From Pleurodeles waltl (Eukaryota > Chordata > Amphibia > Caudata > Salamandridae): 64,000 nt of DNA. The notes beneath the pieces are model-generated. The model made no database searches and had not been told where the DNA came from. It saw nothing but the letters and a program-made list of their open reading frames with translations. Below are positions 13,213 through 25,463 of this stretch, one piece after another (the first letter of the stretch is position 1; each line of letters opens with the position of its first letter). The translations under genes and the position numbers were made by a program. The stretch lies in contig NC_090444.1 in assembly GCF_031143425.1 (NCBI RefSeq), positions 1,532,878,782 through 1,532,942,781 of the forward strand, written 5' to 3'.

Positions 13213-13741
13213 TGTTATGGGGGAAGAAGAAGGCGATATGTGCTAGACCTACTGAAACAGAGAGCAGAAACGAGAGGGTGGGTCTTCTATGTCAGCTACA
13301 GCCCCATGAACTGGTCTCAGACTCTGACAAGGACTAGAAACCACACATATGACAATAGTGATACTTGGGTCCCACCACTGTTATAATGCCACACGCCACA
13401 TCACAGAAGTGATTGAGCTACTCGAGTCCTGCTTCCTTCTTTCGGGGATATTTGCCAATGAGGGAGTCTCCTGATCCTAGGAGAAGATGACTCTTCTACC
13501 TTGGGGCCTCAACATGCGCCCCAATTATGTTGTTTGAGGCATTGCTGGGAGAGACTGTGTTGGTTGTATACTCTTTGTTCCTAAATGACTTCCTGTGCTA
13601 CTGTTCTCTTTCTATCCTCTTCCCTGACCTACAGGATGGAAAATGGATGGTGTATTTTATTTGCCTTTGGGATGGTGGGCAGTCAGTCAAATATAGCCTG
13701 TGGCCTGTCCCGCATGGTTACACCCCGCATTTAGTGCTGGT

Positions 13742-15885
13742 ATGGGACGTATCATATGTTACAATGTGCGGGGGCTTAATGTACCCTCAAAACGGTTGGC
13801 ATTCGTACCACTACTCCAGGAATGTAAATGTGAAATCTTCTTGGTGCAGGAGACACATCTCAAAGTGGACTGGAACAGTCTGCGATCCAGGTGGTTTGAC
13901 AGACAATATTTCTCTTAGGGTGTGGGGAAGAAGGCAGGGGAGGTGATTCTTTTGGCCTCTCATTTTCCTGGGAAAGTGGTCCAAACACAGAATGATATTC
14001 CCGGTAGACTTCTATCACTTTGCATCACAATACAACAATATACCTTTACTCTCGCTACCCTCTACGCACCCAATGAACAACAAGGAGCTTTCATCTTAGA
14101 AGACCTGGGTCAGGTGATGGCCACCACATATAAAGATGTACTGATTCCATGGGACTTCATCCTAGAGCCCGATACAAGTGTGAACAGATCTGTGCAGCTA
14201 GTGGGACAGACCGGGGCGTTCTCTTAGCACAGTCTGGAGCAGTTGAACAAATATGAACTCAGTGATGTATGGCGTTCCTGCCATCCCATAGAGAGCGATT
14301 ATACTTTCTCCTCAGCAGCACACCAGGCATATGCACAAACAGATCTCCATTGGGCCATGCCCTGACTTCTGACATCTATCACTCACGTACCTATAGGGAT
14401 AGCAGCACTCTCAGACCATGCCCCTCTGAACACTGCCATAAACCTCCTAGGCCTGGTCCCTCAACACCGCACTTGGCATCTTAATCATAGACTTTCACCA
14501 GTGCAGCACATGTCAAAGAGTTAACATGAGCAACCACTGAGTACTTCCAGCACTTCAAATCAGTACACCCCAGACATATAATTGCCCTTGCGGTGTGACT
14601 TAATAGGGAAACGAGGGATAAAAGAACTCGGCTTGAGAAGCAGGTGAAAGACGTAGAAACAGATCATAAATGGACAGGTTCCCACAATATTCGCTGCCAG
14701 CTGACAACGGTACGCAACCAACTTCAATCATTGGATATGGACAGAGCAGCATACACTATTGTATGGACTAAACAAAAATATTATACACGGAGCGACTTCT
14801 GGGGCACCGCCTGCGAACTCAAGCCGTCTGACAGAAGATAATGGACCTGGAGGAGCCTCAAGGTGAGCGCCTAGTGCAATATGACCAAATTGCTCACTCC
14901 TTTGAACAGTTTTATGCTCATCTTTATGCTGCTGGACCCTTGCCGGACAGAGACACCAGGTCTTACCTGGCACACATTCCGTTAGAACGCCTACCCCCAT
15001 CGGAAGCATTACATCTAGACCAAAACATCAGCAAAAACATCCGCAAAGATGAAGTGTTGTCTGTAATTTCCCACTCACAACCCGGTCAGGCTCCAGGACA
15101 TGATGGCTACACTTCGGAATTTTTTAACTATTTGCCAGCCAACTGGCACCGATCCTCACCCAGTCTACAATTCATTTAGCACCACGGGCAATCTTGCAGA
15201 GACTATGAAACTCACCACCATTACGGTACTACCCAAACCTGGTATGGTTACATTATACTGCTCCTTCTACCAGCCCATCTCATTGCTAAATGTAGATGCC
15301 AAGATTTTCACCTCCATTCTGGTGAACCTGCTAGCACCCTATTTGCAGGGCCTTGTTGACTTGGATGAGGCAGGGCTTATCCCTGAACGTAACTGCAGTG
15401 ACAATATGAAGGGTATATGCCACCTGTTGACTAAAACACAATGCTCTCGGATGTCAGCTCTACTGTTGTCAGTGGCCTCTGTTGTCAGGTGCACTGGCCA
15501 TATCTATTTGTGTGCTCTGGAGGGTGGGTCTCGGCGAATGGTTCGTTAGAATGATACAATGTAATTATAAGACTCCCAGGACAGTGGTTCTGGTGAATGG
15601 GCTTACTTCCTCTCCTTTTACAGTATCCCAGGGCATGAAAAAGGGGTGTCCACTATCTCTATTGCTCTTCACCTTGGGTATGAAGCCCTTTTCAGAGTGT
15701 GTCCACCGGAACTCCACAATAACAGGTATATGTATGGGAGAAGGGATCATAAATTAGCTCTTTTTGCGGATGACGTCATGGTGGCTTTGACACATCCACT
15801 TTGGTCCTTACCACCTCTCATGGAGGAACTGGAGGCATTTGGGAGGACCTCAGGGTTCAAAGTAAACTTACAAATGTGAGAACTA
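13742..15885 (+). pseudogene. L1 ORF2-like endonuclease/reverse transcriptase, broken and truncated
   Basis: The endonuclease begins MGRIICYNVRGLNVPSKR with the downstream FLVQETHLK motif near 13842-13868, as in APE-type L1 nucleases. A stop occurs at 13916. Further pieces shift frame through 13922-14227 and 14841-15179. The reverse transcriptase shows KPGMVTLYCSFYQPISLLN at about 15235, GMKKGCPLSLLLFTLG at about 15635 and FADDVMVAL at about 15761. The FADD catalytic pair is intact although the reading frame is not. The sequence ends at about residue FKVNLQM. Confidence 0.8.
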
Positions 15886-16370
15886 TAAGGAGAAACAAAA
15901 ATATTTTTCTTATTTTACACCTATATCAACAAGGCATTTGTTTATGCACAGTCCAGTTTAACAATTTTTATAGCTAGGGCTTTGCATCAAAAATATGGGT
16001 TGTTGTCCTGGAATGCTCAAGTACTAGCTTTAATGCTAAATCACACAAAGCAGCACAAAGCTCTATTTATGCTATGTAAAGGGCCCTTTCCAGCACAAAG
16101 CTTTGCCCTGGAATGTAAATATCATGTCAAGGCCTTGAGTCACTTAGGGCGACTTTGCAGCTTCTCGAAGTTTTGATAAATCTGTCTGCCACTCTATTAT
16201 AACAGCCTGACAAAAAATTTCAAGAAGGGTTTAAGATTTATACCATTCACTAGTTTTTACATGAAATTCATCTACTCCTTCTCAGCCATCATAGCCTCAA
16301 TGTCCTTGCTAACCAACAATGGAAATCCTTTTCTCTCTAGAGAATAACAAGAACAAGCACTTAATATCCT
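15886..16370. other. Gap between L1 and Gypsy remnant, not recognised
   Basis: AT-rich, with an internal repeat of CACAAAGC at about 16050-16105. It may be flanking sequence of the Gypsy remnant, but no LTR end could be defined. Confidence 0.3.
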
Positions 16371-17044
16371 CATGTAAATGTTTTACTACGGTTCTGTTTC
16401 TTTGCTCTACGGTGGAGAAACCAACACCTCTACAACTATTATAAGTGCCATTCTATTGGAACAGGATCCTCATAATGAAACCTTTTGTCCTGTTGCCTTC
16501 TACTTATGAATATTGTATTTGCTAAAAATACACACTCAGTGATGATGAATTAAGCACAACATTGTGAATTAATCACTATCAAGGACGCCCATGGTTATTG
16601 GAGATGCTACTTAGAGAGTGGAAAGCCTGAATATGTGTTTTAGATCGATCACAAAAATCTGGGTTGTTTATTGTTCACAATGAATTAAAACTAAATGCAT
16701 TTAATGTGGATGCTCATCTATCTAATCTACTGCAACCTTGAAAACGACACGCTAAAGCTTATGCCCTGTCTCAACATGGTGAAAGTAATGACGAGCAGGC
16801 AGCTTCATTAATATTGTCTGTAGCCGCTCCAGTACAGCTGGAACATTTCAGCAGCAGTTTAAGAAACAGCAATGGCTTCAAGAGAAAATCAAGTGAAGTA
16901 AAACAATTCCTATGGTGTAAAAGGAGGATATTTGTACGTTATAACACTTCATCTAGTAGCTGGACATCTAAGTATCAATAGCATGGAGGAATTGGTAGCA
17001 TGCATATTTCGGTGGCATCAACTACAAAAAGGTGTAAAAGAATG
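16371..17044 (+). pseudogene. Ty3/Gypsy-like RNase H to integrase zinc-finger remnant
   Basis: Translated pieces in shifting frames include a DHKNLG motif near 16647, then KRHAKAYALSQ near 16741 (the usual K-x-N-x-x-ADALSR junction). An integrase N-terminal motif HLVAGHLS follows near 16949, then VKEWV near 17034. This order (RNase H tail, linker, HHCC finger) is characteristic of Gypsy pol. It ends exactly where the antisense LINE 3' tail begins. Frameshifts and stops make it inactive. Confidence 0.6.
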
Positions 17045-18790
17045 GGTCAATCAATCAATCACGTAATTTTTAAAGCGCGCTACTCACCAGTCAGGGTCTC
17101 AAGGTGCTGGGGGAGGGGAGCTACTGGTCAAATAGCCATGTTTTGAGGCATTTCCTGAAAGTCAGGAGGTCCTGGGTCTGGCGTGGGTGGAGTGGTAGGG
17201 AGTTCCAGGTCTTGGCGGTGAGGTGAGAGAAGGATCTTCCTCTGACGGTGGTGCAACAAATGCGGGGGACGGAGGCGAGGACGAGGCTGGCGGAGTGGAG
17301 CTGGCGGACGGGAGTGTGGAAGGTGAGTCTGTCATTGAGGTAGGCCGGACCTGTGTTGTGGAGGGCTTTGTGTGCATGGGTGAGTAGTTTGAAGGTAATC
17401 CTCTTCGATACGGGTAGCCAGTGTAGGTCTCTGAGGTGGGCAGAGATGTGGTCGCAGCGTGGGACCTCGAGGATGAGTCGGGCGGAGGCGTTTTGGATAC
17501 GTTGCATTTTCATTTGTAGTTTGGCCGTGGTTCATGCATAGAGTGCGTTGCCGTAGTCCAGTCGGCTACTGACCAAAGCGTGGGTGACAGTCTTTCAGGT
17601 TTCGATGGGAATCCACTTGAAAATCTTGCGGTGCATGCGATGGGTGTTGTAGCAGGAAGAGGAGACTGCGTTGACCTGCTGAGTCATGCTGAGTGCTGAG
17701 TCCAAGAGGATTCCCAGGTTTCGTACTTGGGTGGTGGGTGTGGGTGCGGCTCCTAGGGAGATAGGCCACCAGGAATCGTTCCAAGCAGAGGGGTTGCTGC
17801 TGAAGATGAGGATCTCTGTTTTGTCAGTGTTTAACTTGAGGCGGCTTGATTCCATCCAGTTGCCGATGGCGTGAAGTCCATTGTGGAGGTTGTTTCTTGC
17901 TGTTGTAGGGTCTTTCGTGAGGGAGATGATCAGCTGGGTGTCGTCTGCGTAGGATACTATGTTGATGTGGTGGGATCTTGCGATGTTGACGAGAGGAGCC
18001 ATGTAAACGTTGAAAAGTGTTGGGCTGAGGGAGGATCCCTGGGGGACGCCACAGATGGTTTTGGACGATTCGGACAGGTAAGGCGGAATCTCTGGGTTTT
18101 GCCGGAGAGGAATGAAGAGATCTATTCGAGGGCCTAGCTGCGGATCCTGGCTTTGTGGAGGCGTGTTCAAAGGGTGTGGTGACAAACGGTGTCGAAGGCT
18201 GCAGATAGGTCCAGGAGGATGAGCGCTGTGGTTTCGCCTTCGTCGAGCATGTTCCTGATGTCATCTGTAGCAGCAATGAGTGCGATCTCAGTGCTGTGGT
18301 TCTTGTGAAATCTGGATTGGGAGGTATCAAACGCTTTGCTGCCTTCCAGGAAGCGGGATAGTTGGCTGTTCACGATTTTCTCAATGACCTTCACTGGGAA
18401 GGGGAGGAGGGAGATGGGCCGGTAGTTTTTGGGGTCATCTGGGTCCGCCTTGGGTTTCTTCAAAAGGGCGTTGATGTCGGCGTGTCTCCAGCTCTCCGGG
18501 AAGGTGGCTGTATCGAAGGAGCTGTTAATGATGGTGCAGAGATGGGGGGCAATGATGTTGCTGGCTTTGTTGAAGATCTGGTGTGGGCAGGGGTCAGAGG
18601 GGGAGCAGGAGTGGATGGAGGCCATGGTGCTGATGGTGTCTTCATTGGTGACGTGGTCCGGGCATATAGAGGATTAACGTTGCTTGGTACGTTGGGTTCG
18701 TGGCTGTCTGTGGTTGGCTGGTGGGTCTGGGGTTTGAAGCTGTTGTGGATGTCTTTGATCGGTCAAGACTTGTGCTGTGTGCAATAATCC
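17045..18790 (-). mobile_element. L2/CR1-group LINE, 5'-truncated, antisense copy
   Basis: On the minus strand this runs from about 18790 to a 3' tail of TGATTGATTGATTGA at 17046-17060. It encodes a reverse transcriptase and the C-terminal tail but no endonuclease, the usual outcome of incomplete target-primed reverse transcription. The L2/CR1 assignment rests on the LDLSAAFDTV motif and on the short-repeat 3' tail rather than poly(A). Confidence 0.75.
17121..18625 (-). pseudogene. L2/CR1-like reverse transcriptase ORF, frameshifted
   Basis: Reading 18625 to 18167 the frame has KNYRPISLLPFPVKVIEKIV and LILLDLSAAFDTVCHHTL (RT motifs 2a and A). A shift of frame near 18180 leads into 18185-17595 with GVPQGSSLSPTLFNVYMAPL (motif B) and VSYADDTQLIISL (catalytic YADD intact). 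Another shift leads into 17513-17121 with the C-terminal LHWLPVSKRITFKLL and TWNSLPLHPRQTQ segments. Only a few frame changes separate otherwise well-preserved motifs, so this copy is younger than the one at 35480. Confidence 0.8.
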
Positions 18791-18826
18791 TGTAAGTATA
18801 CATATTTATGCTCTTCAAGGCATTAA

Positions 18827-19456
18827 GGCCCTCATTCTGACCCTGGCGGTCTTTGACCGCCAGGGCGGAGGACCGCGGGAGCACCGCCGACAAGCCGGCG
18901 GTGCTTCAATGGGGATTCCGACCGCGGCGGTAAAGCCGCGGTCGGACCGGCACCACTGGCGGGGTCCCGCCAGTGTACCGCGGCCCCATTGAATCCTCCG
19001 CGGCGGCGCAGCTTGCTGCACCGCCGCGGGGATTCTGACCCCCCCTACCGCCATCCAGATCCCGGCGGTCGGACCGCCGAGATCCGGATGGCGGTAGGGG
19101 GGGTCGCGGGGCCCCTGGGGGCCCCTGCAGTGCCCATGCCACTGGCATGGGCATTGCAGGGGCCCCCGTAAGAGGTCCCCTAAATGTATTTCACTGTCTG
19201 CTGCGCAGACAGTGAAATACGCGACGGGTGCAACTGCACCCGTCGCACAGCTTCCACTCCGCCGGCTCGATTCCGAGCCGGCTTCATCGTGGAAGCCTCT
19301 TTCCCGCTGGGCTGGCTGGCGGTCTGAAGGAGACCGCCCGCCAGCCCAGCGGGAAAGTCAGAATTACCGCCGCGGTCTTTCGACCGCGGAACGGTAACCT
19401 GACGGCGGGACTTTGGCGGGCGGCCTCCGCCGCCCGCCAAGGTCAGAATGAGGGCC
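18827..19456. mobile_element. Foldback MITE, 630 bp, TSD TAA
   Basis: The ends GGCCCTCATTCTGACC and its inverse GGTCAGAATGAGGGCC are exact. TAA flanks at 18824-18826 and 19457-19459. The interior is GC-rich (CGGCGG/CCGCCG modules pairing across the element). A core near 19120-19220 contains TGCCCATGCCACTGGCATGG and CTGTCTGCTGCGCAGACAG. No transposase is encoded. Confidence 0.92.
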
Positions 19457-19939
19457 TAAGTTTTCTCACAACTTGAAGTCAAACTTGTTCCACAATATGA
19501 ACTGATTTCCTAGTTGATTTATGCTTCCCTGAATCGTAAGCATATTTCTGATTAGTAATAGACTGCTTGACCAAGATCAGACTTTTTTTCACTCCATGTG
19601 TTTCTACAAGATTATCTTTGTTACAGAGATTGTATGGCTGCTTGGTATTCCTTTAGTAATACTCACTGACCCAGGCTATGAATTTTCTTGAAAAATATGT
19701 ACAATAGCACTGAACAGCCTGCAAAATGATGGTCAAATGTTAAGCATCTGCCATGTTCAGTTTGTTAGGCAGATTAAACAAATGAAAACAAACATCAATT
19801 GCGCTCAAACATAACATGAGTGTGTATGGTCGATGCCAATTATCACTTACAATAACTTATGGCACAGCTACTCCCATCTGTTTTGAAGTTGCCAGCACTT
19901 GTCCAGTTTCCAGTCCTGAAATTTTTCTGTGGTTCCAAG
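19457..19939. other. Intronic stretch, nothing recognised
   Basis: AT-rich, without long frames or paired ends. Confidence 0.4.
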
Positions 19940-20490
19940 CAAGATTTGAATTGCCAGTGGCTAGGGCGGAGGAGCGTCGTCCCCCTGCCAGCAGCAGCAA
20001 CTGCCAAACTTTTGCAATACAAGGATAATAAACTATGTTTACTATCAGTGTATTGTTGAAGGGACGGGGCCATGGGGCTGACGAGCACAGAGGGTGAGTG
20101 CTCAGCACTCCACCTCAGTGAGCATGTATGTTTGGCTGGCCGTCTCAGGCCGGCCAAACATACATGTGCATTAAGCTCTGTCCAACCCAGCACCACAGTG
20201 CTGGGTTGGAGAGAGCAAGCAGACTCCCAGTCTGCCTGGGATCACCCTGACTGGCTGCTCTGACCAATCGGAGTGCTGCTGTCATGCTGCCAGCAGCATG
20301 ACAGCAATGTTTAGATTGGTCGGAGGGCAGGCTAGAAGCCTGTGCCTGTGGCGCAGCACTGTGGAGCTGAACGGTGATAGCGGCGGCTTCAGGTACGTTT
20401 TTTATTGTTTTATTATTAATTATTCTCCTGTTCCTGCCACGTGCCACAAGCTGCTCCTGGCCAGTAGGTAAGTAAGTGTTTTTGAAAAAA
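19940..20490. repeat. Foldback repeat, better-preserved relative of 6640-7030
   Basis: A hairpin at about 20123-20167 pairs ATGTATGTTTGGCTGGCC with GGCCGGCCAAACATACAT. A second at about 20277-20304 pairs TGTCATGCTGC with GCAGCATGACA, and further GACCAATC/GATTGGTC pairs lie outside it. The serial nested hairpins suggest a non-autonomous DNA transposon. Ends and target duplication are not resolved. Confidence 0.6.
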
Positions 20491-21229
20491 AAACTAGAAT
20501 ACCAGTGTTAACCCCTAAGCCATTGTGCAGACTATTCATATACACTACACAACCACATTTACCTCGAAGTGATGTTCTTCTTGCCTACGGCACTGGACGC
20601 CTCCCATGATGATTTCTATGCTGAAGCAAAATATGGCTGAGGGTATCTGAGGAGCTAAAAGGCACTTCCAGCTTCCCAACTCCACATGCTTCTGACAAGT
20701 TCAGTGTAGTCCACGTTAAGGAATTCCAGGACATTTTTCAAACATTGGTCCAAAAAGAGGTGACTCTATCAAACATCACTTGCTCAGGCTCCTGTACCAA
20801 TTTTCGATTGCAAGCAACTCTTTATAAAAACAGCCACAGCTTAGAACAACTTTCCTCCATTGTATAGATATAAACATATGCTGCTCAACTTACTGGAAAA
20901 TGTAGGTCCCAATATTTATTCTCATAGTTTTTTCCCATACAAAACATTCAGAGTCAATAGTCCATTTAAGTGCTCGTATACACAAAAGGTTTAACAGTAA
21001 GCAACAGCTTATACCCATTTTCTATTTAAACATGATATTGGCCGTTAACAGCTATTAGGAATATGTTAGTTAACTAGTGTTGTTCAGTGCAATACTATCA
21101 ATAAATGTATATTAAAACGATACACACCATTAAGGATCTTTACAGTTTTTAGAGCTATAAAACCTGATGCATTTTGAGATATAGTTCATACAATGTTCGA
21201 TATTCGAGTTCATGAATCATATAATTTAC
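20491..21229. other. Intron just downstream (transcript sense) of exon D, nothing recognised
   Basis: No frame, repeat end or conserved element is evident beyond the donor site of exon D. Confidence 0.4.
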
Positions 21230-21413
21230 CCAGAAGATCTTGTGCTTGAATTGGTGGTGTTATTTCCGATGGCTCACTGACACCGTATTTGTTAACAGAA
21301 AGGACTCGGAAGTTGTAGGATTTTCCAGCCACCATATCAAATACCGCAAAGCGAGGAGATCTGACAGGAATCTCGGCATTAACTCTTTGCCAGCTACCGC
21401 TGCCAACCATGGA
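21230..21413 (-). CDS. MYOM2: Myomesin-family exon D: second half of FnIII domain My5
   Basis: Seen: the minus-strand acceptor CTTTCTTAG precedes 184 coding bases and the donor GTAAAT. The peptide begins SMVGSGSWQRVNAE, continues RSPRFAVFDMVAGKSYNFRV, and ends SEPSEITPPIQAQDLL. The GKSYNFRVLSVNKYG segment is the conserved FnIII F/G region. The exon starts at a codon boundary, so YYVEK from exon C runs directly into SMVGSGSW, and ends with one base that completes an Ala codon with exon E. Inference: it finishes My5 and begins the short My5-My6 junction. The segment closely resembles vertebrate MYOM2 from memory. No stops or frameshifts interrupt it, unlike the retroelement frames around it. 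Confidence 0.92.
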
Positions 21414-22699
21414 CTAAGAAAGAAAAAATAAATCAGGCCATCGGACCGATCTAGAAATGTATGCACAACATTATGATAACAAAGTCAATCAATATGAATT
21501 TAGCAGTATTTTATTTCATCTTACCTACATTTAGTATTCAAATCATGCCTTTGTAAACTTTGTGTGCGGCATAAATTAGGCCAAACACAAGTAGAGAACC
21601 CTTGGTAGTTCACAGTCTTTAGGCGGAGATCTGCTCTTTATATGGAGCACATCTACAGCAACAGTGATATTCTAAATCTGCTAACCTCAAATATCTAGTT
21701 TTTTCCACGAATTTTGAAGTGCACATACGCTCAGTGCCATCAGTCATTTTTTAACACGTTTGTGCATAGGAATAGAATGTGATATCCATACTGAGCTAAA
21801 ACATTACAAAGGTGATTTACAATTCAAGGCACAGTAATGGTAGAATACAACTCAAGCATACCGACAATAAGTAAAATCAAACTCCTGGCTCGTGCTTCAT
21901 TCTTGTTAGAGCATGGCTATTCCTACTCGGTGGGAGGTGAACATTATTGGAGTAGCCACACCTTTGGATGGGCAGGCATGAGCTTTAGGAGCAAGCCACG
22001 TGTTTGTTGCAGCCACTGTGCTAGAAAAACAAGAGATGAAAGAGGAGGAGGAGTAGTTATAGGGAGCAGGGTCTAAGGAAAAACAAAGTTCATTTTCTTC
22101 CATAGAAACACCTGAGTGACACCAAAGGAAGCGACTAGAGATGATAGAGCCTATACAAATTAGCTCAACTTTCGAGTAAGAGGAGCAGAACTCTCCAAGA
22201 ACTGTCAAGGCTTCATTCTGGGTCAGGCAGAGATATGGAGGATGGGTGGAGGAGTGATTTTGGTGCCTTCCTTTTGTTCTCCCCAGGATTCTTAATCCTA
22301 ACAGGAACAAGAACAGGTACATCTATGAATGAAATAAGTACTATTACCTCAAAAGTACGAATTACCAAGTGGGAGGAGACTGATGTGGACTTTTGTGGAA
22401 TAATTCAGAGTATGCGGAAAATATCGGCTAATAAATGAATGCAATGGACTCAAAGAATATGAAGGAATAGCCCAACGTCTTGAAAAACACAAAAAATAAG
22501 ATATAAGCTGTGACTTTGGTTATAAATTACAAATTAAGAGAATGTGTGTCGAAAGATAAAGAATTTGTTGAGCCTAGTTACCTATACCTGGTATCTTAAT
22601 ATCCCCCAGCCTTTATAGTAAAGTAACTGCTTCTTGGATATGATTATAGTGCGATATAGTGTGATAATTTGAAGAATTGAATATAACACCGACACTCTA
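21414..22699. other. Intronic stretch with orphan antisense frame, not recognised
   Basis: A 138-codon minus-strand frame at 21906-22322 has no domain, lacks splice context in the myomesin frame and is Ser-rich through low-complexity sequence. I do not call it a gene. Confidence 0.35.
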
Positions 22700-24440
22700 A
22701 TTAGCTCTTTCTTACAGGTGAATCCTCAACTTCTCTCTTTGTTGCTTTTGGAGTTTTTTTGTTTATTGTTTGTTTTTGGCTCCCTTCCCCTGGGGACACT
22801 CTTCTGTTATTCGATCTCCACTATCAGAGTGGTGGTTGAGTAGTTTAGGAAATCTGCCCTCTCTGCATGGGCACCCCTGATTTTTTGCATTTTGCCAGAC
22901 CCTATTTAATTTCTGTGTTTTGTCTCTGCACACTGGGGCACTGCTGTCTAGTGCACAGTGTATGTGCTCTGACCTCTAAAACATGGAGACATTTTCTAAC
23001 CCCTGATTGACTTATTTAACTTATCTTGTACTCAACAAGGTAGAGTGCATTGTTAATATGTCTCTAGAGAGGCAAGTCTCAAAAAGCTGGTTTCACTGTG
23101 GCAGACCTAGCTAAGACAAAATAACTATTAGCAACAGTAACCCAAAAAATTAATTTTTCTCTGCCTGAAGTTCACTGAGGCCAATTTGCATGCACTCACT
23201 AGCTTCTCCCAGCCTTTCCATGGCCTGACTAAAGTGTAAATGAGGTGTGAAACCCCTCCTAGGAGAAAACAACACGCTGACCTCGATGAACATAAATGAA
23301 TATTCAGAGTGGGGGCAGTGGGTATCTTGTGACCGTCAACTGTCAAATATTGCTTGACAGGTGTGATGAGCCACGTGTAACACCTGGGGCACATTTGAAA
23401 GGGAAAGGATAGGATTACAATAACATTCTAGTGTCCCTGTCTGGCTTCAGAAGGACCATCCTTTTGTCCTATCATCCCTAGCTACCTAGGTATTTATTGT
23501 GGGTGCATTGCCTAATTCAAACTGCATTTCAGTGTTAGATGTGAGAGGACACCTTTGGCACTCCCATACACAATCCCCAAGCTTCAAGAGGCCTTTTCCC
23601 TGGAATACCCAATAACTGGACCTGATCTGGACTTGCAAGTGGACTCTACTAGACTGAGACCTGGCCCCCCACTATGCTGCTGGTGAGAGCTTGGGATTCT
23701 TGGAGGTGACCCAGAGGAGGTGCTCTAGGACCCCTTAAAAGCTAGAATTTAAAAGACAAAGGGCCTCTTTATGAGTTCGGCGGATGGGGAGACCCGCCCA
23801 CCGTACTTCTGATGGAGAGGTTGCCGCCATGCTGGCTACATCCAGCCAGGCCCTTTACAACTTTCCTGCTGGGCTAACGGGCCAAAACCAAGGTTTCTGC
23901 CCAGCAGCCCAGTAGGAATATGGCGGCAGCAATGCTGCTGCCGCAGGGGATCAGCATTTTTGCAATGCTCACTGTTTGCACAGCAGACAGTGAGCACTGT
24001 GAGGGTGCTAGGCAGGGGGACCAAGTACATGGGCAGTGCAGGCCCCTCTGTTGCCCCCAGCACCTGTTTGCTGCGAGCCTTTTCTAGGTGGCAGCGGCGC
24101 CTTAGCTGATTCAGACCTCCACCACTGTCAGCCCATCAGATTCACTGATCCCGCCATTGATGGCAATACCCTGGTGATCATAATGTGGCAGTCGGGCCAC
24201 CACTGGAGTGGCAGTCCTGACCGGCACCGCAAGGCTAGTGGTCTCAAGATCGTCAGCCTCATAATCAGGCCCAAAGTCAGAAGATAAAATCTTTGACTAG
24301 GATGAACCTGGCTGGTGTATCTGACCCACAATTCTTTACGGTCAGCTTGAAAAAGCACCTAGGTCCCGGTCTACCATAACCATAGACTGTCATTGGCACT
24401 TGACCCCTTTTTGGAGCCATTTTTACCGTTTTAGTACTGT
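22700..24440. repeat. Interspersed repeat (LTR-like family), split by a MITE
   Basis: Left part 22700-23757 and right part 24273-24440 resume the same family after the MITE at 23761-24272. The right part (GACTAGGATGAACCTGGCTGG, then TATCTGACC) resembles about 40830-40880, which reads GACCAGGATCC, GATGAACCTGATT, TATCTGACC. The left part resembles 39260-39720 (CTCTGCACAC, AGTGCATGTGCTC-type words). No coding motif is visible, so it is probably non-autonomous. Confidence 0.5.
23761..24272. mobile_element. Foldback MITE, 512 bp, TSD AAA
   Basis: The left end GGGCCTCTTTATGAG and right end CTCATAATCAGGCCC are near-inverse. AAA flanks both sides (23758-23760 and 24273-24275). The interior carries the shared core: an AATGCTCACTGTTTGC, CAGACAGTGAGCA hairpin at about 23964-23997, then ATGGGCAGTGCAGG near 24029. 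Confidence 0.88.
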
Positions 24441-25463
24441 TTAAACAAATTACACATTGCCCTAAGCTATGTCTGTCTGTTCTGTGCCATAGCTACCAGG
24501 GTATGAGTTTAGGTTGGAAGGATTCTCCCTGTCAAGAGCAGTGGCTACTCATTGAGGTGGATAGTCTCTCTCTCAAAACAGTAATGTAGTTTCTTACAGA
24601 TGGTCATGGGACAATGTGAGGCCATGTTGCCTCTGCAATCGTAGCCAAGGGAAGCATGCATTCATAGAGGTTAGTCTTGATGTTAATCAGGAACCATGAG
24701 GGCATACCTATTCAAATAGGAGGATTTTAGCACAACAAAGTCAAATAATATAGAAGAAGCAAAAAAGAAAGGGAGAGAGAGGAATTGGTTGGTCCAGTGG
24801 ACACCCTCCTAAAATTATAATTACAAATACAGGTACAACGTTCCAAAATAGATAGCTCCACTGCACCAACTAGGTGCTGATGATGAAGCATGTCACCCAT
24901 GGGTGAGTGAGGGCATTTGTTCTGAGCTACGGATTTGTGATGATCTAATAACTCCACACCTCATATTATGGAAGCCTGCAGTCAACGTTCAATCTATATT
25001 CAATATATATTTCTGTTTTGTCATCTTGGTAATTACAAAGGGTAATTGCACATAAATCAGCAGATCTCCCACTCTGTCATGCTTGTGATTCCCCTACTTC
25101 ATTTATAGATGGGAAAACCACTGATGGAGCACATGTGGCGTTTCTAATATCTCTGCCAATCACTGGCCAATCACAGACAAAGACCTGTCACATCATGTCA
25201 TCACCTTTCCAGCTTTTGGAGCTCAGCTCTATTTATGGTGGCCCAGTGGACGCATACTTGCCTTGAAAAGCATGGCGGTGCTCGGTAGGGTACAAATAAA
25301 CAATGTTACCACGCACACAGAGAGAAAACGTCCTATGTCAGGGCCATGGTTGTTTTGTTATACACACACTGTGCCTTTCTGTTTAGAAATGGCACCATAA
25401 GAAACTCTGACAGATTTCAACATGGCACATACAGAGAAACTTGTTCTGGCCTCTGTACATAAA
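24441..25463. other. Intronic stretch, nothing recognised
   Basis: No frame or repeat end that I can support. Confidence 0.35.

Larger units (their letters stand above)
11437..15885 (+). mobile_element. L1-clade LINE, 5' UTR to reverse transcriptase, 3'-truncated
   Basis: The element opens with GGGGGCGTGTCCAAGATTG, a start typical of L1 5' UTRs, then a GC-richer leader (to about 12240), a broken ORF1 and a broken ORF2. ORF2 stops just after the reverse transcriptase FADD motif, so the C-terminal domain, 3' UTR and poly(A) tail are missing. The 3' end was probably lost by deletion or a later insertion. No target duplication could be found. Confidence 0.8.

Noticed and set aside
21906..22322. 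138-codon minus-strand frame near exon D
   Set aside because: Same strand as the gene, but no FnIII or Ig features and no compatible splice sites. Domain My5 is already complete from exons C and D.
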